NCBI GenBank assembly: GCA_008015455.1
Contig: SSFP01000059.1
Coordinates: forward strand, 1-44,750
DNA from: Polynucleobacter sp.
GTDB taxonomy: Bacteria; Pseudomonadota; Gammaproteobacteria; Burkholderiales; Burkholderiaceae
Length of the DNA stretch: 44,750 nt
Direction of reading: 5' to 3'
Positions 1 through 15,300 of the stretch are shown in pieces. Numbering within the stretch: the first letter of the stretch is position 1; each line of letters begins with the position of its first letter. The position numbers were made by a program, and so were the translations under genes. The notes beneath the pieces are model-generated. The model was not told where the DNA came from. It was given only the letters and a program-made list of their open reading frames with translations, and did not search any database.

Positions 1-1277
1 CGACGACCACGCTCTAGCTGTTTACGTGTTGCTTCATCCAAGTCAGAAGCAAACTGAGCAAACGCTGCTAATTCACGATACTGCGCTAAGTCGGTACGAA
101 TACCGCCTGACAACTTCTTAATAACTTTAGTCTGAGCAGCACCACCCACACGAGAAACAGAAATACCCGCGTTAATCGCTGGGCGAACACCCGCGTTAAA
201 CAAGTCTGTTTCCAAGAAGATTTGACCGTCAGTAATAGAAATAACGTTTGTTGGAACGAATGCTGAAACGTCGCCGGCTTGAGTCTCAATAACAGGCAAT
301 GCTGTTAGTGAACCCGTCTTACCTTTAACGGCGCCATTTGTAAACTTCTCAACATAAGTTTCGTTAACGCGAGCTGCACGCTCAAGTAGACGTGAGTGTA
401 AATAGAACACGTCACCTGGGTACGCTTCACGTCCTGGTGGACGGCGTAACAACAATGAAACTTGACGATATGCCCAAGCTTGCTTGGTTAAGTCATCATA
501 AACAATCAATGCATCTTCACCGCGATCGCGGAAGTATTCACCCATTGTGCAACCAGCATAAGCTGATAGATATTGCATCGCTGCTGACTCAGAAGCAGAA
601 GCGGCAACAATCACCGTGTACTCCATAGCGCCGTGCTCTTCTAACTTACGCAATACGTTTGCAATAGTTGAAGCTTTTTGACCGATCGCCACGTAAACGC
701 AATAAACGCCTTTACCTTTTTGGTTAATGATCGCGTCAACCGCAACGGCTGTTTTACCTGTTTGACGGTCACCAATGATCAACTCACGTTGACCGCGGCC
801 AATAGGTACCATCGCATCAATAGACTTCAAACCAGTTTGAACTGGCTGGCTAACTGATTGACGATCAATAACACCTGGCGCAACTTTTTCGATAACGTCT
901 GTTAATTTAGCGTTGATTGGACCTTTGCCATCAATTGGCTGACCCAAAGCATTAACAACACGACCCAACAATTCTGGACCTACTGGAACTTCAAGAATAC
1001 GACCTGTACATTTAACAGCGTCGCCTTCACGAATGTGCTCGTATTCACCCAAAATAACAGCACCAACTGAATCACGCTCTAAGTTAAGAGCAAGACCTAA
1101 TGTGTTGTTTGGGAACTCAAGCATTTCACCTTGCATCACGCCTGAAAGGCCATGCACGCGGCAAATACCGTCTGTTACGGAAATAACTGTGCCTTGATTA
1201 CGGACTTCGGCGCCAGCGCCTACACCGCTAATTCGGCTCTTGATCAGTTCACTGATCTCTGATGGGTTGAGTTGCAT
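1..1277 (-). CDS. atpA: ATP synthase F1 subunit alpha, 3' end truncated by window edge
   Basis: Minus-strand frame starts ATGCAACTCAACCCATCAGAG ([16 protein letters not shown]) at 1277 and stays open to the window edge; first gene of the atpAHFEBI block. Absent from the ORF track because it has no stop in the window. Confidence 0.93.
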   Translation of the reverse strand, partial: MQLNPSEISELIKSRISGVGAGAEVRNQGTVISVTDGICRVHGLSGVMQGEMLEFPNNTLGLALNLERDSVGAVILGEYEHIREGDAVKCTGRILEVPVGPELLGRVVNALGQPIDGKGPINAKLTDVIEKVAPGVIDRQSVSQPVQTGLKSIDAMVPIGRGQRELIIGDRQTGKTAVAVDAIINQKGKGVYCVYVAIGQKASTIANVLRKLEEHGAMEYTVIVAASASESAAMQYLSAYAGCTMGEYFRDRGEDALIVYDDLTKQAWAYRQVSLLLRRPPGREAYPGDVFYLHSRLLERAARVNETYVEKFTNGAVKGKTGSLTALPVIETQAGDVSAFVPTNVISITDGQIFLETDLFNAGVRPAINAGISVSRVGGAAQTKVIKKLSGGIRTDLAQYRELAAFAQFASDLDEATRKQLERGR

Positions 1278-1303
1278 TTGCTTACTCCTGGGATCTTATT
1301 CGG

Positions 1304-1840
1304 TTATGCGCTAAGAGCGGCTTGCATCGACACTAAGCGGGCTTTTACTGAAGCGTCTAACACTTCATCGCCAACTTGTACGCACACACCGCCAATCAAT
1401 TCTGGGTCTACATTTACTGTAGGACGTAGCTCTCTTCCACCAAAGCGCTTCTTCAATGTAGATAACAAGCTATTGAGTTCTTCACCTTGCAGTGGGAACG
1501 CGCTTGTAATCACAACTTCAGCCGCACCTTCTTGAGCATTTTTTAAAGCTGTAAATTGAGCAGAAATTTCTGGCAAAGCAAGAAGGCGATGGTTTTGTGT
1601 CAAAACTTCCACAAAATTTTTCACCACATCTGCAGGCTTTGTCTTCATGCTACCCAACAAAATTTGTAGCAAATCTGCTGCAGCTAACTTTGGATCATTA
1701 GCTACTGCTAGCAAATCTGGATTGCTAGCAACTTGCGCTAACTCCTCTAATTGCTCTGCCCAAGCAGATAAATCTGCAGGCTTTGCACTTCTAAAAAGAG
1801 CCTCAGCATATGGGCGGGCAATAGTAGCTAAATCTGCCAT
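1304..1840 (-). CDS. atpH: ATP synthase subunit delta
   Basis: ORF MADLATIARPYAEALFRSAK... typical delta subunit, in atp operon order. Confidence 0.96.
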   Translation of the reverse strand: MADLATIARPYAEALFRSAKPADLSAWAEQLEELAQVASNPDLLAVANDPKLAAADLLQILLGSMKTKPADVVKNFVEVLTQNHRLLALPEISAQFTALKNAQEGAAEVVITSAFPLQGEELNSLLSTLKKRFGGRELRPTVNVDPELIGGVCVQVGDEVLDASVKARLVSMQAALSA

Positions 1841-1841
1841 A

Positions 1842-2312
1842 TTAAAGCTCTGCCTTTAACTGATCCAATAAACCAGCGTGTGCTTTAGCATCAACTTCAC
1901 GACGTAAAATTTGCTCTGCACCTTTCACTGCCAAAGCAGCTACTTCGTTACGCAAGGCATCTCTTGCACGTGATACTTGTTGTTCAGCTTCAGCTTTAGC
2001 TTGAGCAATAATACGAGCCGCTTCGGCTTGCGCATTTGCTTTGATTTCTTCAGCTGATAATTGAGCACGCTTTTCAGCCTCAGCAATACGCTGAGAACCT
2101 TCGTTGCGAGCTTCTGATAATGCTTGCTCAGCTCGTTTTTTTGCAGACTCAAGATCAGCCTTACCGCGTTCAGCGGCAGCTAAACCATCAGCCACTTTTG
2201 TGGCGCGTTCGTCTAAAGCTTTAACTAATGGTGGCCATACAAATTTGGCTACAACCCACCACAAGATAAAAAAGACGACCATCTGCGCGAATAATGTCGC
2301 GTTTAGGTTCAC
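1842..2312 (-). CDS. atpF: ATP synthase subunit b
   Basis: [29 protein letters not shown]...; GTG start at 2312 preferred over the track's longer ORF. Confidence 0.94.
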   Translation of the reverse strand: MNLNATLFAQMVVFFILWWVVAKFVWPPLVKALDERATKVADGLAAAERGKADLESAKKRAEQALSEARNEGSQRIAEAEKRAQLSAEEIKANAQAEAARIIAQAKAEAEQQVSRARDALRNEVAALAVKGAEQILRREVDAKAHAGLLDQLKAEL

Positions 2313-2382
2313 GGTTTGTTCCTTTCGGTCACGATGACAAATACCCACGGGCGCGCAATTTGCGCCCGTCAATAACTACTAA

Positions 2383-2673
<291 letters not shown>

Positions 2674-2684
2674 TTAATTAAAAA

Positions 2685-3557
<873 letters not shown>

Positions 3558-3577
3558 CTATCCTTTTATGCCGTTGC

Positions 3578-4135
3578 TTACTTAAACATCCAGGCTAACC
3601 AATAACACTTCAGCGCCAAGACATAAGTTAACAACAGCGGTAGCCAATCCAAATCCGGATAAAACACTATCGCTAAAACAAACATTGCAACAGTTGCAAT
3701 GATTTTTAATAACTCTCCGGTTACTAATGCAAATATCGTTGATCCAACTACATTTGCCCTACCGGTCAACACCTTTGCTCTAGTTGCAAACAACACTGCC
3801 GGCAACAAAGCTGCCAATCCACCAAGAATGGCTGATATGGCCGAGGAGTCTAAGCCAAACGGCTTACCCCTTGCTGACCAAGCCAAGGCAGAAATCAATG
3901 TGACCAAGCCCTGAAGAATCAATAAGCGCTTGACTGTTACGCGACTAGGCTTTAAAGCTGACGCCCCCAAAAGGGACTCCATTTGAGCCCGGGTCAACGG
4001 GGTATGAGCCTCTTCAGACTCTTCTAACTCGTTGTCCCAATTAGACTTTTTAACAGCATTAACTTTTTGTGCATCTTCAACACTAAAGCCCCGAGATTTT
4101 ACAGAATCCTGAGGTGCCGGGTCAATGTAATTCAT
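3578..4135 (-). CDS. atpI: ATP synthase protein I
   Basis: Multi-TM protein at the usual atpI position upstream of atpB. Confidence 0.8.
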   Translation of the reverse strand: MNYIDPAPQDSVKSRGFSVEDAQKVNAVKKSNWDNELEESEEAHTPLTRAQMESLLGASALKPSRVTVKRLLILQGLVTLISALAWSARGKPFGLDSSAISAILGGLAALLPAVLFATRAKVLTGRANVVGSTIFALVTGELLKIIATVAMFVLAIVFYPDLDWLPLLLTYVLALKCYWLAWMFK

Positions 4136-4146
4136 GTAAAAGCGGC

Positions 4147-5028
4147 TTAATCAATGGCTAAACGCTTAAACAAGGCATCTAACTCATCAAATTGGCTAAA
4201 TTTGATTTTTATTTCACCGCCTTGTCGTTTTTGCTTGATCTCAACCGCCAAATTAAATTCATCTGACAAGCGATCCTGAATTCGTTTTAAGTCTGGATCA
4301 GCTTTTTCAGTCGTTTTTGGCTTTCCAGCGCTAGGCTTCTTATTGATGACCAATTTGGTCGCCATTTTTTCTGCTTCACGCACAGATAGCTTTTGGATGG
4401 CGATTTTTTGAGCCAAACTAACCTGAAGAGCACTATCCAGTGGTAGCAGGGCTCTAGCATGCCCCATATCAATATCACCCTTGATAAGCATCGCTTGAAC
4501 CGGCTTTGCCAGCTGAATCAATCTCAAAAGGTTACTAACGGCACTTCTTGACTTGCCCACCGCTTGGGCTGCCTTGTCATGGGTATAGCCAAACTCTTCG
4601 ATAAGTCTTTGAAGACCGTTCGCCTCTTCAAGCGCATTCAAATCTTCGCGCTGCATATTCTCAATTAAAGCCATAGCAGCTGTTGACTGATCATCCGCCT
4701 GCTTAATCAAGACTGGAACTTCAAGAAGTCCCGCGATGGTGGCGGCGCGGTAGCGGCGCTCACCAGCAATAATTTCATACTTACCGCCAGCGATAGGGCG
4801 CACCAACAATGGCTGCATAACCCCTTGCTCTTTGATGCTTTGGGCTAACTCTTGCAATGAAGCATCCACCATATTTTTACGCGGCTGATATTTACCCGCC
4901 TGAAGCTGATTTAACTTCAGCGTGGCAACGCCCTGTGAGCTTGTTGTGCCAGCGTCTTTCGCGCCCAACAATGCCTCTAAACCTCGGCCCAAGCCTTTTT
5001 TCTTTGTTGCATTCATCTTGTTATCCAT
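4147..5028 (-). CDS. parB: Chromosome partitioning protein ParB
   Basis: KKKGLGRGLEALLG..., GERRYRAA, ParB HTH; next to parA. Confidence 0.96.
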   Translation of the reverse strand: MDNKMNATKKKGLGRGLEALLGAKDAGTTSSQGVATLKLNQLQAGKYQPRKNMVDASLQELAQSIKEQGVMQPLLVRPIAGGKYEIIAGERRYRAATIAGLLEVPVLIKQADDQSTAAMALIENMQREDLNALEEANGLQRLIEEFGYTHDKAAQAVGKSRSAVSNLLRLIQLAKPVQAMLIKGDIDMGHARALLPLDSALQVSLAQKIAIQKLSVREAEKMATKLVINKKPSAGKPKTTEKADPDLKRIQDRLSDEFNLAVEIKQKRQGGEIKIKFSQFDELDALFKRLAID

Positions 5029-5798
5029 TACATTGTTTTAATGCGCTCAATCATCTCGGCGCCAAATTGCATATAGGCTTGAGCGCCACGGGAGCTTTTA
5101 TCAAAAGTAACGCCCGGCATGCCATAAGAAGGCGCTTCAGCCAAGCGAACATTTCTAGGAATAATGGTTGAAAAAACCTTATCGCCAAAATGCGCTGTGA
5201 GTTGTTCAGATACCTGTTGTTGCAAGGTGGTTCGAGGGTCAAACATCACACGCAACAAACCAATAATCGTTAAATCAGGGTTCAGGTTCGCATGAACCTG
5301 TTTAATGGTGTTTACTAAATCTGATAAGCCCTCTAGTGCAAAGTATTCGCACTGCATCGGCACAATCACACCATTAGCGGCACACAAGCCGTTGAGCGTT
5401 AATAAAGATAGGGCAGGCGGGCAATCAATCAGCACGAAGTCGTACTCATTTAAAACCGGCGCTAGAGCATCCTTTAAGCGTTCTTCGCGACGCTCAATTT
5501 CAACCAACTCCACTTCCGCACCAGCCAACTCACGATTTGCCGGAAGCACATCATAACCACCAGTCTCTGATTTAATGCGCGCCGAAGGAATATCAGCCAT
5601 GCCAATCAGTACGTGATAGACGGTTTGCTCCAAACCCATTTTATCGATGCCCGAACCCATGCTAGCATTGCCTTGAGGGTCTAAATCGATGACCAAAACA
5701 CGCTGTTTCTGCGCTGCCAAACTAGCTGCCAGATTGACTGTGGTAGTGGTTTTTCCAACGCCACCTTTTTGGTTTGCAACACAAAAAATTTTTGCCAT
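5028..5798 (-). CDS. parA: Chromosome partitioning ATPase ParA
   Basis: MAKIFCVANQKGGVGKTTTTVNLAASLA deviant Walker A. Confidence 0.97.
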   Translation of the reverse strand: MAKIFCVANQKGGVGKTTTTVNLAASLAAQKQRVLVIDLDPQGNASMGSGIDKMGLEQTVYHVLIGMADIPSARIKSETGGYDVLPANRELAGAEVELVEIERREERLKDALAPVLNEYDFVLIDCPPALSLLTLNGLCAANGVIVPMQCEYFALEGLSDLVNTIKQVHANLNPDLTIIGLLRVMFDPRTTLQQQVSEQLTAHFGDKVFSTIIPRNVRLAEAPSYGMPGVTFDKSSRGAQAYMQFGAEMIERIKTM

Positions 5799-5822
5799 TT
5801 GATTCTTTTTTAAATTAGCGAG

Positions 5823-6521
5823 TTAAGCATGTAATTCTCTCACGGGGGCTAACTCAAAAAGCCGTCTTTCAGCCTTAAGAGTAGGAACCTCCAAAAGATA
5901 ATTTTGAGTAATCGTCCATCCCGTAGGAATGGTTTTTAAATCCTCTTCTAACAACTTAGCCTTCATAGCCCAGACAAAACCATCAGGCACCAGCATCGGG
6001 GCTGAAAGCGTCACAAACTTGCCAAAATCAGAAAAAGCCCTGGAAATACAAGCACTTAAAGAAGAATTCAGCTGTTTTGAGGTATCCTCAATTCGTCCGG
6101 CATGGACCTTAGCATTATCTAAATGCAGTTTTGTGACCACATGTTGTAAAAAGACGGTTTTCTTCTGCACCGCCTCCATCAAATGGATTTGCCAGTGTGG
6201 CCGACAAATTGCCAATGGAATTCCCGGCAAGCCCCCGCCAGCTCCTAGGTCTGCCAAACTAAAAATCTGTCCAGGCTGCAAACGAGTTGCTAAAAGTTTA
6301 TCTAAATAGGGAAGAACCGCTAAAGAGTCCAATAGATGTAAAACCACTGAATCTTTTAGATCGTGTATCGCTGAAAGATTATGGGTTTTATTCCATCGCT
6401 GAAACTCTAAGATGTATTCCAGAAGTTGGTTAATCTGAGCCTCAGAAAGCTCCAAACCTAAAGCATCAACCCCTTGATTTAATTGGTCTAGTAGCTCTTT
6501 TTGAGAAGGGTCTAAAACCAT
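5823..6521 (-). CDS. rsmG: 16S rRNA (guanine527-N7)-methyltransferase
   Basis: HNLSAIHDLKDSVVLHLLDSLAVLPYL and LADLGAGGGLPGIPLAI motifs; next to mnmG. Confidence 0.95.
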   Translation of the reverse strand: MVLDPSQKELLDQLNQGVDALGLELSEAQINQLLEYILEFQRWNKTHNLSAIHDLKDSVVLHLLDSLAVLPYLDKLLATRLQPGQIFSLADLGAGGGLPGIPLAICRPHWQIHLMEAVQKKTVFLQHVVTKLHLDNAKVHAGRIEDTSKQLNSSLSACISRAFSDFGKFVTLSAPMLVPDGFVWAMKAKLLEEDLKTIPTGWTITQNYLLEVPTLKAERRLFELAPVRELHA

Positions 6522-8440
6522 TAACGAGCTGCTGGGCGACGACCCAGACCTTTTTTCAAGTGGATTAACAAAATCGAAATGGTTGCTGGTGTCACACCTG
6601 CCACCCTTGATGCTTGCCCCAAAGTAGATGGTTTATGGAGATTAAGCTTTTGTTGCGCCTCTGTTGATAAACCATGTACTTCAGAATAATCAATGTCAGA
6701 AGGTAGAGCCATCTCTTCATGGTAGGCATGCCTTGCAATCTCAGCAGCTTGGCGATCAATATATCCTTGATATTTAATACCAATTTCTACTTGTTCAGCA
6801 ATTTGGTCGCTTAAAACAACATCGTCTGCTAAGACGCCTGGTCCCCAGCGCCCATCAAAGGAATTACAGATTTTTTCATAGCTAATTTCTGGACGACGTA
6901 AAAGATCAGCCAAGCTGTATTCATGGGTAATGACTTGACCCAACAACTCTTGAGACTGTTCTGGCGTTATTAACTTAGGACTTACCCATGTAGTTCTCAA
7001 TCGTTCTGTTTCACGTGAAACAGCCTCTTGTTTTTTGCAGAAAAATTCCCAGCGATGGTCATCCACTAAACCAAGCTCTCGCCCAATCTCTGTTAGGCGG
7101 GTATCGGCGTTATCTTCTCTCAAGCTTAAGCGATATTCAGCTCGGCTGGTAAACATCCTATAAGGCTCTAAAACACCCTTGGTGATCAAATCATCCACCA
7201 AGACCCCAAGATATGCCTGGTCTCGTTTAGGGTACCAGGCGGGCTTTCCTTGAGCGCTTAAAGCAGCATTCATGCCTGCTAGCAGACCCTGTGCCGCCGC
7301 CTCTTCATACCCCGTTGTGCCGTTAATTTGACCAGCAAAGAACAAACCTTTGATAACCTTCGTTTCCAAGCTAGGATGAAGACCGCGTGGATCAAAATAG
7401 TCATATTCAATAGCATAGCCAGGGCGAACAATCATGGCATTTTCAAGACCACGAATACTTCTCACCAAATCCCACTGAACATCAAACGGCAAGCTTGTTG
7501 AGGTGCCGTTAGGATAAAACTCATTAGTTGTTAAGCCCTCTGGCTCCAAGAAGATTTGATGGCTCTCCTTCGATGCAAATCGGTGGATCTTGTCTTCAAT
7601 GGAAGGGCAGTACCTTGGTCCCACGCCCTCAATAACTCCGGTATACATCGGAGAGCGGTCCAAACCACCACGAATAATGTCGTGCGTACGATTATTCGTG
7701 TGCGTTATCCAACAAGGCAGTTGCTTAGGGTGAAACTCTGGTCGCCCCAAATAAGAAAACACGGGCAAGGGATCTAAATCTCCCGGCTGCTCTTGCATGA
7801 CTGAAAAATCAATCGTTCGCCCATCAATTCTTGGGGGAGTGCCAGTCTTTAATCGACCCTGGGGCAGCTTGAGCTCTTTTAATCTTGCGGAAAGACGTAT
7901 CGCGGCCGGATCGCCAGCGCGACCGCCCGAGTGATTATCCAGTCCCACATGAATTTTGCCATCCAAGAATGTTCCTGCCGTCAAAACAATCTTGGGCGCA
8001 TAGAAACTTAAACCCAGCTGAGTAGTTGCGCCGCAGACTTCATCGCCATTGACGATCAAATCATCAACCGCCGCCTGGAAAATGGTTAGGTTTTCTTGAT
8101 TCTCAAGCTTGCTGCGCATCGCTGTCTTATATAAAGCGCGATCTGCCTGAGCTCTAGTTGCTCTAACCGCAGGTCCTTTGCTTGAGTTCAAAATTCTAAA
8201 CTGAATACCTGCAGCGTCGGTGACCTCTGCCATAGCCCCGCCCAAGGCGTCTAGCTCTTTGACAAGGTGCCCCTTACCAATGCCACCAATTGAGGGGTTG
8301 CAACTCATGGCACCCAGCGTTTCAATGCTATGTGTTAACAAAAGGGTGCGGCAACCCATCCGAGCCGCTGCCAACGCAGCCTCAGAACCGGCGTGTCCAC
8401 CACCAATAACAATGACATCGAATTTGACTGAAAAATCCAT
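6521..8440 (-). CDS. mnmG: tRNA uridine-5-carboxymethylaminomethyl modification enzyme MnmG
   Basis: [29 protein letters not shown]...; start at 8440 preferred over 8494. Confidence 0.97.
   Translation of the reverse strand: MDFSVKFDVIVIGGGHAGSEAALAAARMGCRTLLLTHSIETLGAMSCNPSIGGIGKGHLVKELDALGGAMAEVTDAAGIQFRILNSSKGPAVRATRAQADRALYKTAMRSKLENQENLTIFQAAVDDLIVNGDEVCGATTQLGLSFYAPKIVLTAGTFLDGKIHVGLDNHSGGRAGDPAAIRLSARLKELKLPQGRLKTGTPPRIDGRTIDFSVMQEQPGDLDPLPVFSYLGRPEFHPKQLPCWITHTNNRTHDIIRGGLDRSPMYTGVIEGVGPRYCPSIEDKIHRFASKESHQIFLEPEGLTTNEFYPNGTSTSLPFDVQWDLVRSIRGLENAMIVRPGYAIEYDYFDPRGLHPSLETKVIKGLFFAGQINGTTGYEEAAAQGLLAGMNAALSAQGKPAWYPKRDQAYLGVLVDDLITKGVLEPYRMFTSRAEYRLSLREDNADTRLTEIGRELGLVDDHRWEFFCKKQEAVSRETERLRTTWVSPKLITPEQSQELLGQVITHEYSLADLLRRPEISYEKICNSFDGRWGPGVLADDVVLSDQIAEQVEIGIKYQGYIDRQAAEIARHAYHEEMALPSDIDYSEVHGLSTEAQQKLNLHKPSTLGQASRVAGVTPATISILLIHLKKGLGRRPAAR
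7007..7022. promoter_or_regulatory. parS site (ParB-binding)
   Basis: Perfect TGTTTCACGTGAAACA palindrome, matching the known parS consensus, inside mnmG. Confidence 0.93.
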
Positions 8441-8513
8441 AGAAAAATACCTAGCTAGGGCGGGGATGATATCACCCCCACGAGAAGGGCTCAATGGTTA
8501 ATCCTTAAAGATT

Positions 8514-8529
8514 TGTTTCACGTGAAACC
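8514..8529. promoter_or_regulatory. parS site (ParB-binding), 15/16 match
   Basis: TGTTTCACGTGAAACC between mnmG and the TSUP gene. Confidence 0.9.
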
Positions 8530-8539
8530 AAAAGGATGC

Positions 8540-9340
8540 TTATGACCAAAGCACGCCGAAATACTTGAGGGCATCTACGCCTGTTTTAACAATCAAAGCT
8601 GCCACAACACACAAGAAAACCCTTCGTACAAAACCGTTGCCATGACGAAGGGCGTATCCTGAACCAATCACGCTACCCAAAATATTCATGCCCATCATCG
8701 CAAAGCCCAAGACCCAATCAACGTGGCCAAATGAGGCAAACAAGATAATGGCTGCCAGATTGGTTGTTGCATTGACTAGCTTCGTAGCGGCAGAGGCATG
8801 CAGGAAATCAAAACCAAAAATGCGCACAAACCCAATTAATAAAAAGCTTCCTGTGCCAGGCCCAAAAAATCCGTCATAAAAACCAATTCCTGCGCCCAAT
8901 AAAACAGCCTGAACAATTTTTTGCCAACCCCTTGCTGGCGGCACATGCTGTGCCCCAAGGCTATGCTGCCTGATGGTGTAAACCCAAAGCAAGCATAAGA
9001 TAATTGGTAGCAAAACTTTAAACACATCAACGGACACAACCCGCACAACCGCCGCGCCCGCAAAAGAGCCGACGAATGCCGACAAGATAGCTGGAATTAA
9101 CACAAAATAAGGTAATTTAACTGATTTTAAATACCTTTTAGCGGCAATTAGCGTTCCGCCAATGGATGCCAGCTTGTTTGTTCCCAGCAATGTAGCGGGG
9201 TTGGCGTTGGGATATATTGCAAACAATGCGGGGACCTGGATTAATCCACCACCGCCAGCCACTGAATCAACAAAACCTGCGCCAGCTGCCGCTATTAGCA
9301 GTAGGGCGGTGGTCCAATGAAAAAAATCAGCTTCGATCAA
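8540..9340 (-). CDS. TSUP family (TauE/SafE-like) membrane transporter
   Basis: AAAGAGFVDSVAGGGGLIQVPAL and GFYDGFFGPGTGSFLLIGF motifs. Confidence 0.88.
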   Translation of the reverse strand: MIEADFFHWTTALLLIAAAGAGFVDSVAGGGGLIQVPALFAIYPNANPATLLGTNKLASIGGTLIAAKRYLKSVKLPYFVLIPAILSAFVGSFAGAAVVRVVSVDVFKVLLPIILCLLWVYTIRQHSLGAQHVPPARGWQKIVQAVLLGAGIGFYDGFFGPGTGSFLLIGFVRIFGFDFLHASAATKLVNATTNLAAIILFASFGHVDWVLGFAMMGMNILGSVIGSGYALRHGNGFVRRVFLCVVAALIVKTGVDALKYFGVLWS

Positions 9341-10995
9341 GATGCTTGCTGAAGAATTTGTCGAGCGATCTTTTCAGCAATTGCCATAGTTGGCGCAGCA
9401 GTATTTCCAGAAGTAATGGTTGGCATTACGCTAGCATCAACCACTCGCAACCCTTGCAAGCCGATTACCTTCAAATCTGAGTCAACCACTGCCATCGGGT
9501 CATTAGCTGAGCCCATTTTGCAAGTGCCCACGGGGTGGAAAATCGTTGTGCCAATCTCGCCAATTTGCTTTAAAAGCTCTTCAGAGCTCTGGTATTGCGA
9601 CCCAGGCTTATGCTCTTCAACGCTTGCCTGGCTAAATGCATCCTGACTCAAGATTTTTCTTGTTAATGCAACAGACTCCAACGCCACCTGACGATCTTCA
9701 TCGGTAGATAAGTAATTAGGATTAATTAGTGGTGGAGCATCGACATCGGGGGATGAAATATGTACCGAGCCTCTTGAGCTTGGGCGTAAATTGCAAACGC
9801 TGGCAGTAAATGCATTGAAGCGATGCAAAGGTTCGCCAAACTTTTCTAAAGAAAGGGGTTGCACATGATATTGAACATTCGGGCGTGAGTGTTTGTCTGA
9901 ACTGCTTGCAAAAGCACCAAGCTGAGACGGCGCCATCGCCATAGGGCCTTTGCGCGTGAAAATAAATTGCAAAGCAATTGCAAGCTTACCCCACCAATGA
10001 GCGGTAATTTTATTGAGCGTATGAAAACCTTTGACCTTATAAACCATTCTTATTTGCAAATGATCTTGAAGGTTTTCACCAACGCCTGGAAGGTGCTTCA
10101 CTACGTTAATGCCCATTGAGCTTAAAAGCTCTTGATTGCCAACACCAGATCTTTCCAAAATTTGAACACTGCCAATAGAGCCTGCTGACAATAAAACTTC
10201 TTTAGAAACGGCTGCTGTATGCTCCTTGCCACCACCATGAAATTTAATGCCTGTACAGCGCAAACCATCAAACGTCAGATGATCAATCGTTGCGCCAGTA
10301 ATGATGGTGATGTTTTCTCTTCGTGCTGCCGGCTTAATAAAAGCTCTTGCAGTATTTAAGCGCCAGCCCTTCTTTTGTGTCACATCAAAATATGAAACGC
10401 CAAAATTATTGCCGCGATTAAAGTCATCAGTTGGCGGAATGCCTGCTTGATCAGCCGCTGTTCTAAATGTGTCCAAAACCTTCCAGCTCAATCTCTGTTT
10501 TTCAACTCGCCACTCGCCGCCAGCGCCATGAAAATGATTAGCGCCGCCATGATGGTCTTCAATATTTTTGAAGTGTGGCAACATCGCCTCCCATCGCCAT
10601 GAGGCATCACCAACAGACTCAGCCCAGGCATCATAGTCCTCTGATTGGCCGCGCATATAAATCATGCCGTTGATGGAAGAGGATCCACCCAATATTTTTC
10701 CTCTAGGATAAATAAGGCTTTTGCCATTTAAGCTAGGTTGCGATGTTGTTTTAAACATCCAATCTGTTTTAGGATTATTGATGCAGTAAAGATATCCAAC
10801 AGGTACATGAACCCACAGGTAATCGTCTTTTGCACCTGCATCAATTAGTAAAACTTTGTTCTTAGGATTTTGCGTTAAGCGATTAGCCAGAACACACCCA
10901 GCGCTTCCGGCACCAACAACAATATAGTCATATTGGCCATGATCAATCATGTTGTTATGTTCTGTCATGCTGGTCCCTATCTGATAAGTAGCCAC
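9337..10995 (-). CDS. GMC-family FAD-dependent oxidoreductase (choline dehydrogenase-like)
   Basis: YDYIVVGAGSAGCVLANRLTQ; GGSSSINGMIYMRG; HPVGTCKMG. Confidence 0.92.
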   Translation of the reverse strand: MATYQIGTSMTEHNNMIDHGQYDYIVVGAGSAGCVLANRLTQNPKNKVLLIDAGAKDDYLWVHVPVGYLYCINNPKTDWMFKTTSQPSLNGKSLIYPRGKILGGSSSINGMIYMRGQSEDYDAWAESVGDASWRWEAMLPHFKNIEDHHGGANHFHGAGGEWRVEKQRLSWKVLDTFRTAADQAGIPPTDDFNRGNNFGVSYFDVTQKKGWRLNTARAFIKPAARRENITIITGATIDHLTFDGLRCTGIKFHGGGKEHTAAVSKEVLLSAGSIGSVQILERSGVGNQELLSSMGINVVKHLPGVGENLQDHLQIRMVYKVKGFHTLNKITAHWWGKLAIALQFIFTRKGPMAMAPSQLGAFASSSDKHSRPNVQYHVQPLSLEKFGEPLHRFNAFTASVCNLRPSSRGSVHISSPDVDAPPLINPNYLSTDEDRQVALESVALTRKILSQDAFSQASVEEHKPGSQYQSSEELLKQIGEIGTTIFHPVGTCKMGSANDPMAVVDSDLKVIGLQGLRVVDASVMPTITSGNTAAPTMAIAEKIARQILQQAS

Positions 10996-11188
10996 TCCAG
11001 GCTAATCGTTCTTTTTCATTAAGCCCCTCTAGGGGGATTCTTTGCGCAGACTGAATAATCATCAAAGCATATGGTCTAGCCAAACATGATGCTTCTTTGC
11101 ATAACTCTAAAGACTCCCCTGAAGAGGGTGACTTTTCGCGCCAATAATTAATGGCTGCTTCCAATTCTTGAAGAGAGATAAACAGCAT
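10955..11188 (-). CDS. DUF3717-like small protein
   Basis: ISLQELEAAINYWREKSPSSGES...LCKEASCLARPYALMI resembles DUF3717 (from memory, not searched). Confidence 0.7.
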   Translation of the reverse strand: MLFISLQELEAAINYWREKSPSSGESLELCKEASCLARPYALMIIQSAQRIPLEGLNEKERLAWSGYLSDRDQHDRT

Positions 11189-11197
11189 TTGATTAAC

Positions 11198-14162
<2,965 letters not shown>

Positions 14163-14184
14163 TTAATCTTTTCTAATAAAACTA

Positions 14185-15300
14185 TTAAATGCGCATTGGC
14201 ATTACTACATACTTAAAGCCTTCTTGTTCAGGAAGGGTTATGACAGCACTGCTGTTTGAATCGCCCAAACTGATCTGGATAGATTCATTTTTTAAGTTAG
14301 CTAAAACATCTAACAAATATGAAACGTTGAAACCAATATCAATCTTGTCACCAGCATATTGAGTTTCAATATCTTCTTGAGCTTCTTCTTGCTCAGCATT
14401 GGTAGATTGAATCGTTAAACAATTTTCTGACAAGACACAACGTACACCCTTGAACTTATCAGTTGTCAAAATGGCAGCACGTTGTAAAGAGGCCTGTAAT
14501 GCCTCACGACTAACTACAAGCGTATTGTTTTGACCTTTAGGAATCACTCTTTGGAAGTCAGGGAACTTACCTTCAACTAATTTTGAAAGTAGTTCTACAT
14601 CACCAAAATTAAATTTAACTTGATTGTTAGCTAAAGAAACAACCACGGCTTCATCAGAGTCTTCAAGCAAGTGCTGTAATTCCAAAATGGTTTTTCTAGG
14701 AATAATGACTTCTTGTTTTTGTCCATTACCTGTTGGCGCTTTATCCAAATCAACATGGCTATAAGCCAAACGGTGACCATCGGTTGCAACAGCCATCACA
14801 CGTTGATTTTCTAAAACAAACAACATACCGTTTAAGTAATAACGAATGTCTTGTTGTGCCATTGCAAAGTGGACTTGGCTGATCAATTGCTTCAATGATT
14901 TTTGAGACATCTCCCAACTTGCTAAAACATCTGTTGCTTCAGACATGATTGGAAATTCATTGGCTGCCAATGTTTGCAATGTGAAACGACTCTTCCCACT
15001 TTGAACAACCATCTTGTTGTCTTTAAGAGAAAGACTCAAAGGACCCTCTGGTAGAGCTCTTAAGATATCAACAAGTTTTCTTGCACCAACCGTCGTGCTT
15101 AAGTTCTCTGCACCAACTCCAAAATCTGCATGAGTTGTAATCTGAATTTCAATATCCGTTGAGATCAAAGAAACTGCATTGCCATTCTTCTTGAACAATA
15201 AATTAGCCAAGATCGGAAGTGTGTGTCGACGTTCAACAATACCACTGACAAGTTGAAGTGGTTTTAAAAGTTTGTCTCTTGATGTACTGACCAGTTCCAT
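14185..15300 (-). CDS. dnaN: DNA polymerase III subunit beta (sliding clamp)
   Basis: Full-length beta clamp ending YVVMPMRI; dnaA-dnaN-gyrB order. Confidence 0.97.
   Translation of the reverse strand: MELVSTSRDKLLKPLQLVSGIVERRHTLPILANLLFKKNGNAVSLISTDIEIQITTHADFGVGAENLSTTVGARKLVDILRALPEGPLSLSLKDNKMVVQSGKSRFTLQTLAANEFPIMSEATDVLASWEMSQKSLKQLISQVHFAMAQQDIRYYLNGMLFVLENQRVMAVATDGHRLAYSHVDLDKAPTGNGQKQEVIIPRKTILELQHLLEDSDEAVVVSLANNQVKFNFGDVELLSKLVEGKFPDFQRVIPKGQNNTLVVSREALQASLQRAAILTTDKFKGVRCVLSENCLTIQSTNAEQEEAQEDIETQYAGDKIDIGFNVSYLLDVLANLKNESIQISLGDSNSSAVITLPEQEGFKYVVMPMRI

Noticed and set aside
392-628. Plus-strand ORF opposite atpA
   Set aside because: Antisense to the clear atpA frame; no recognisable protein features.
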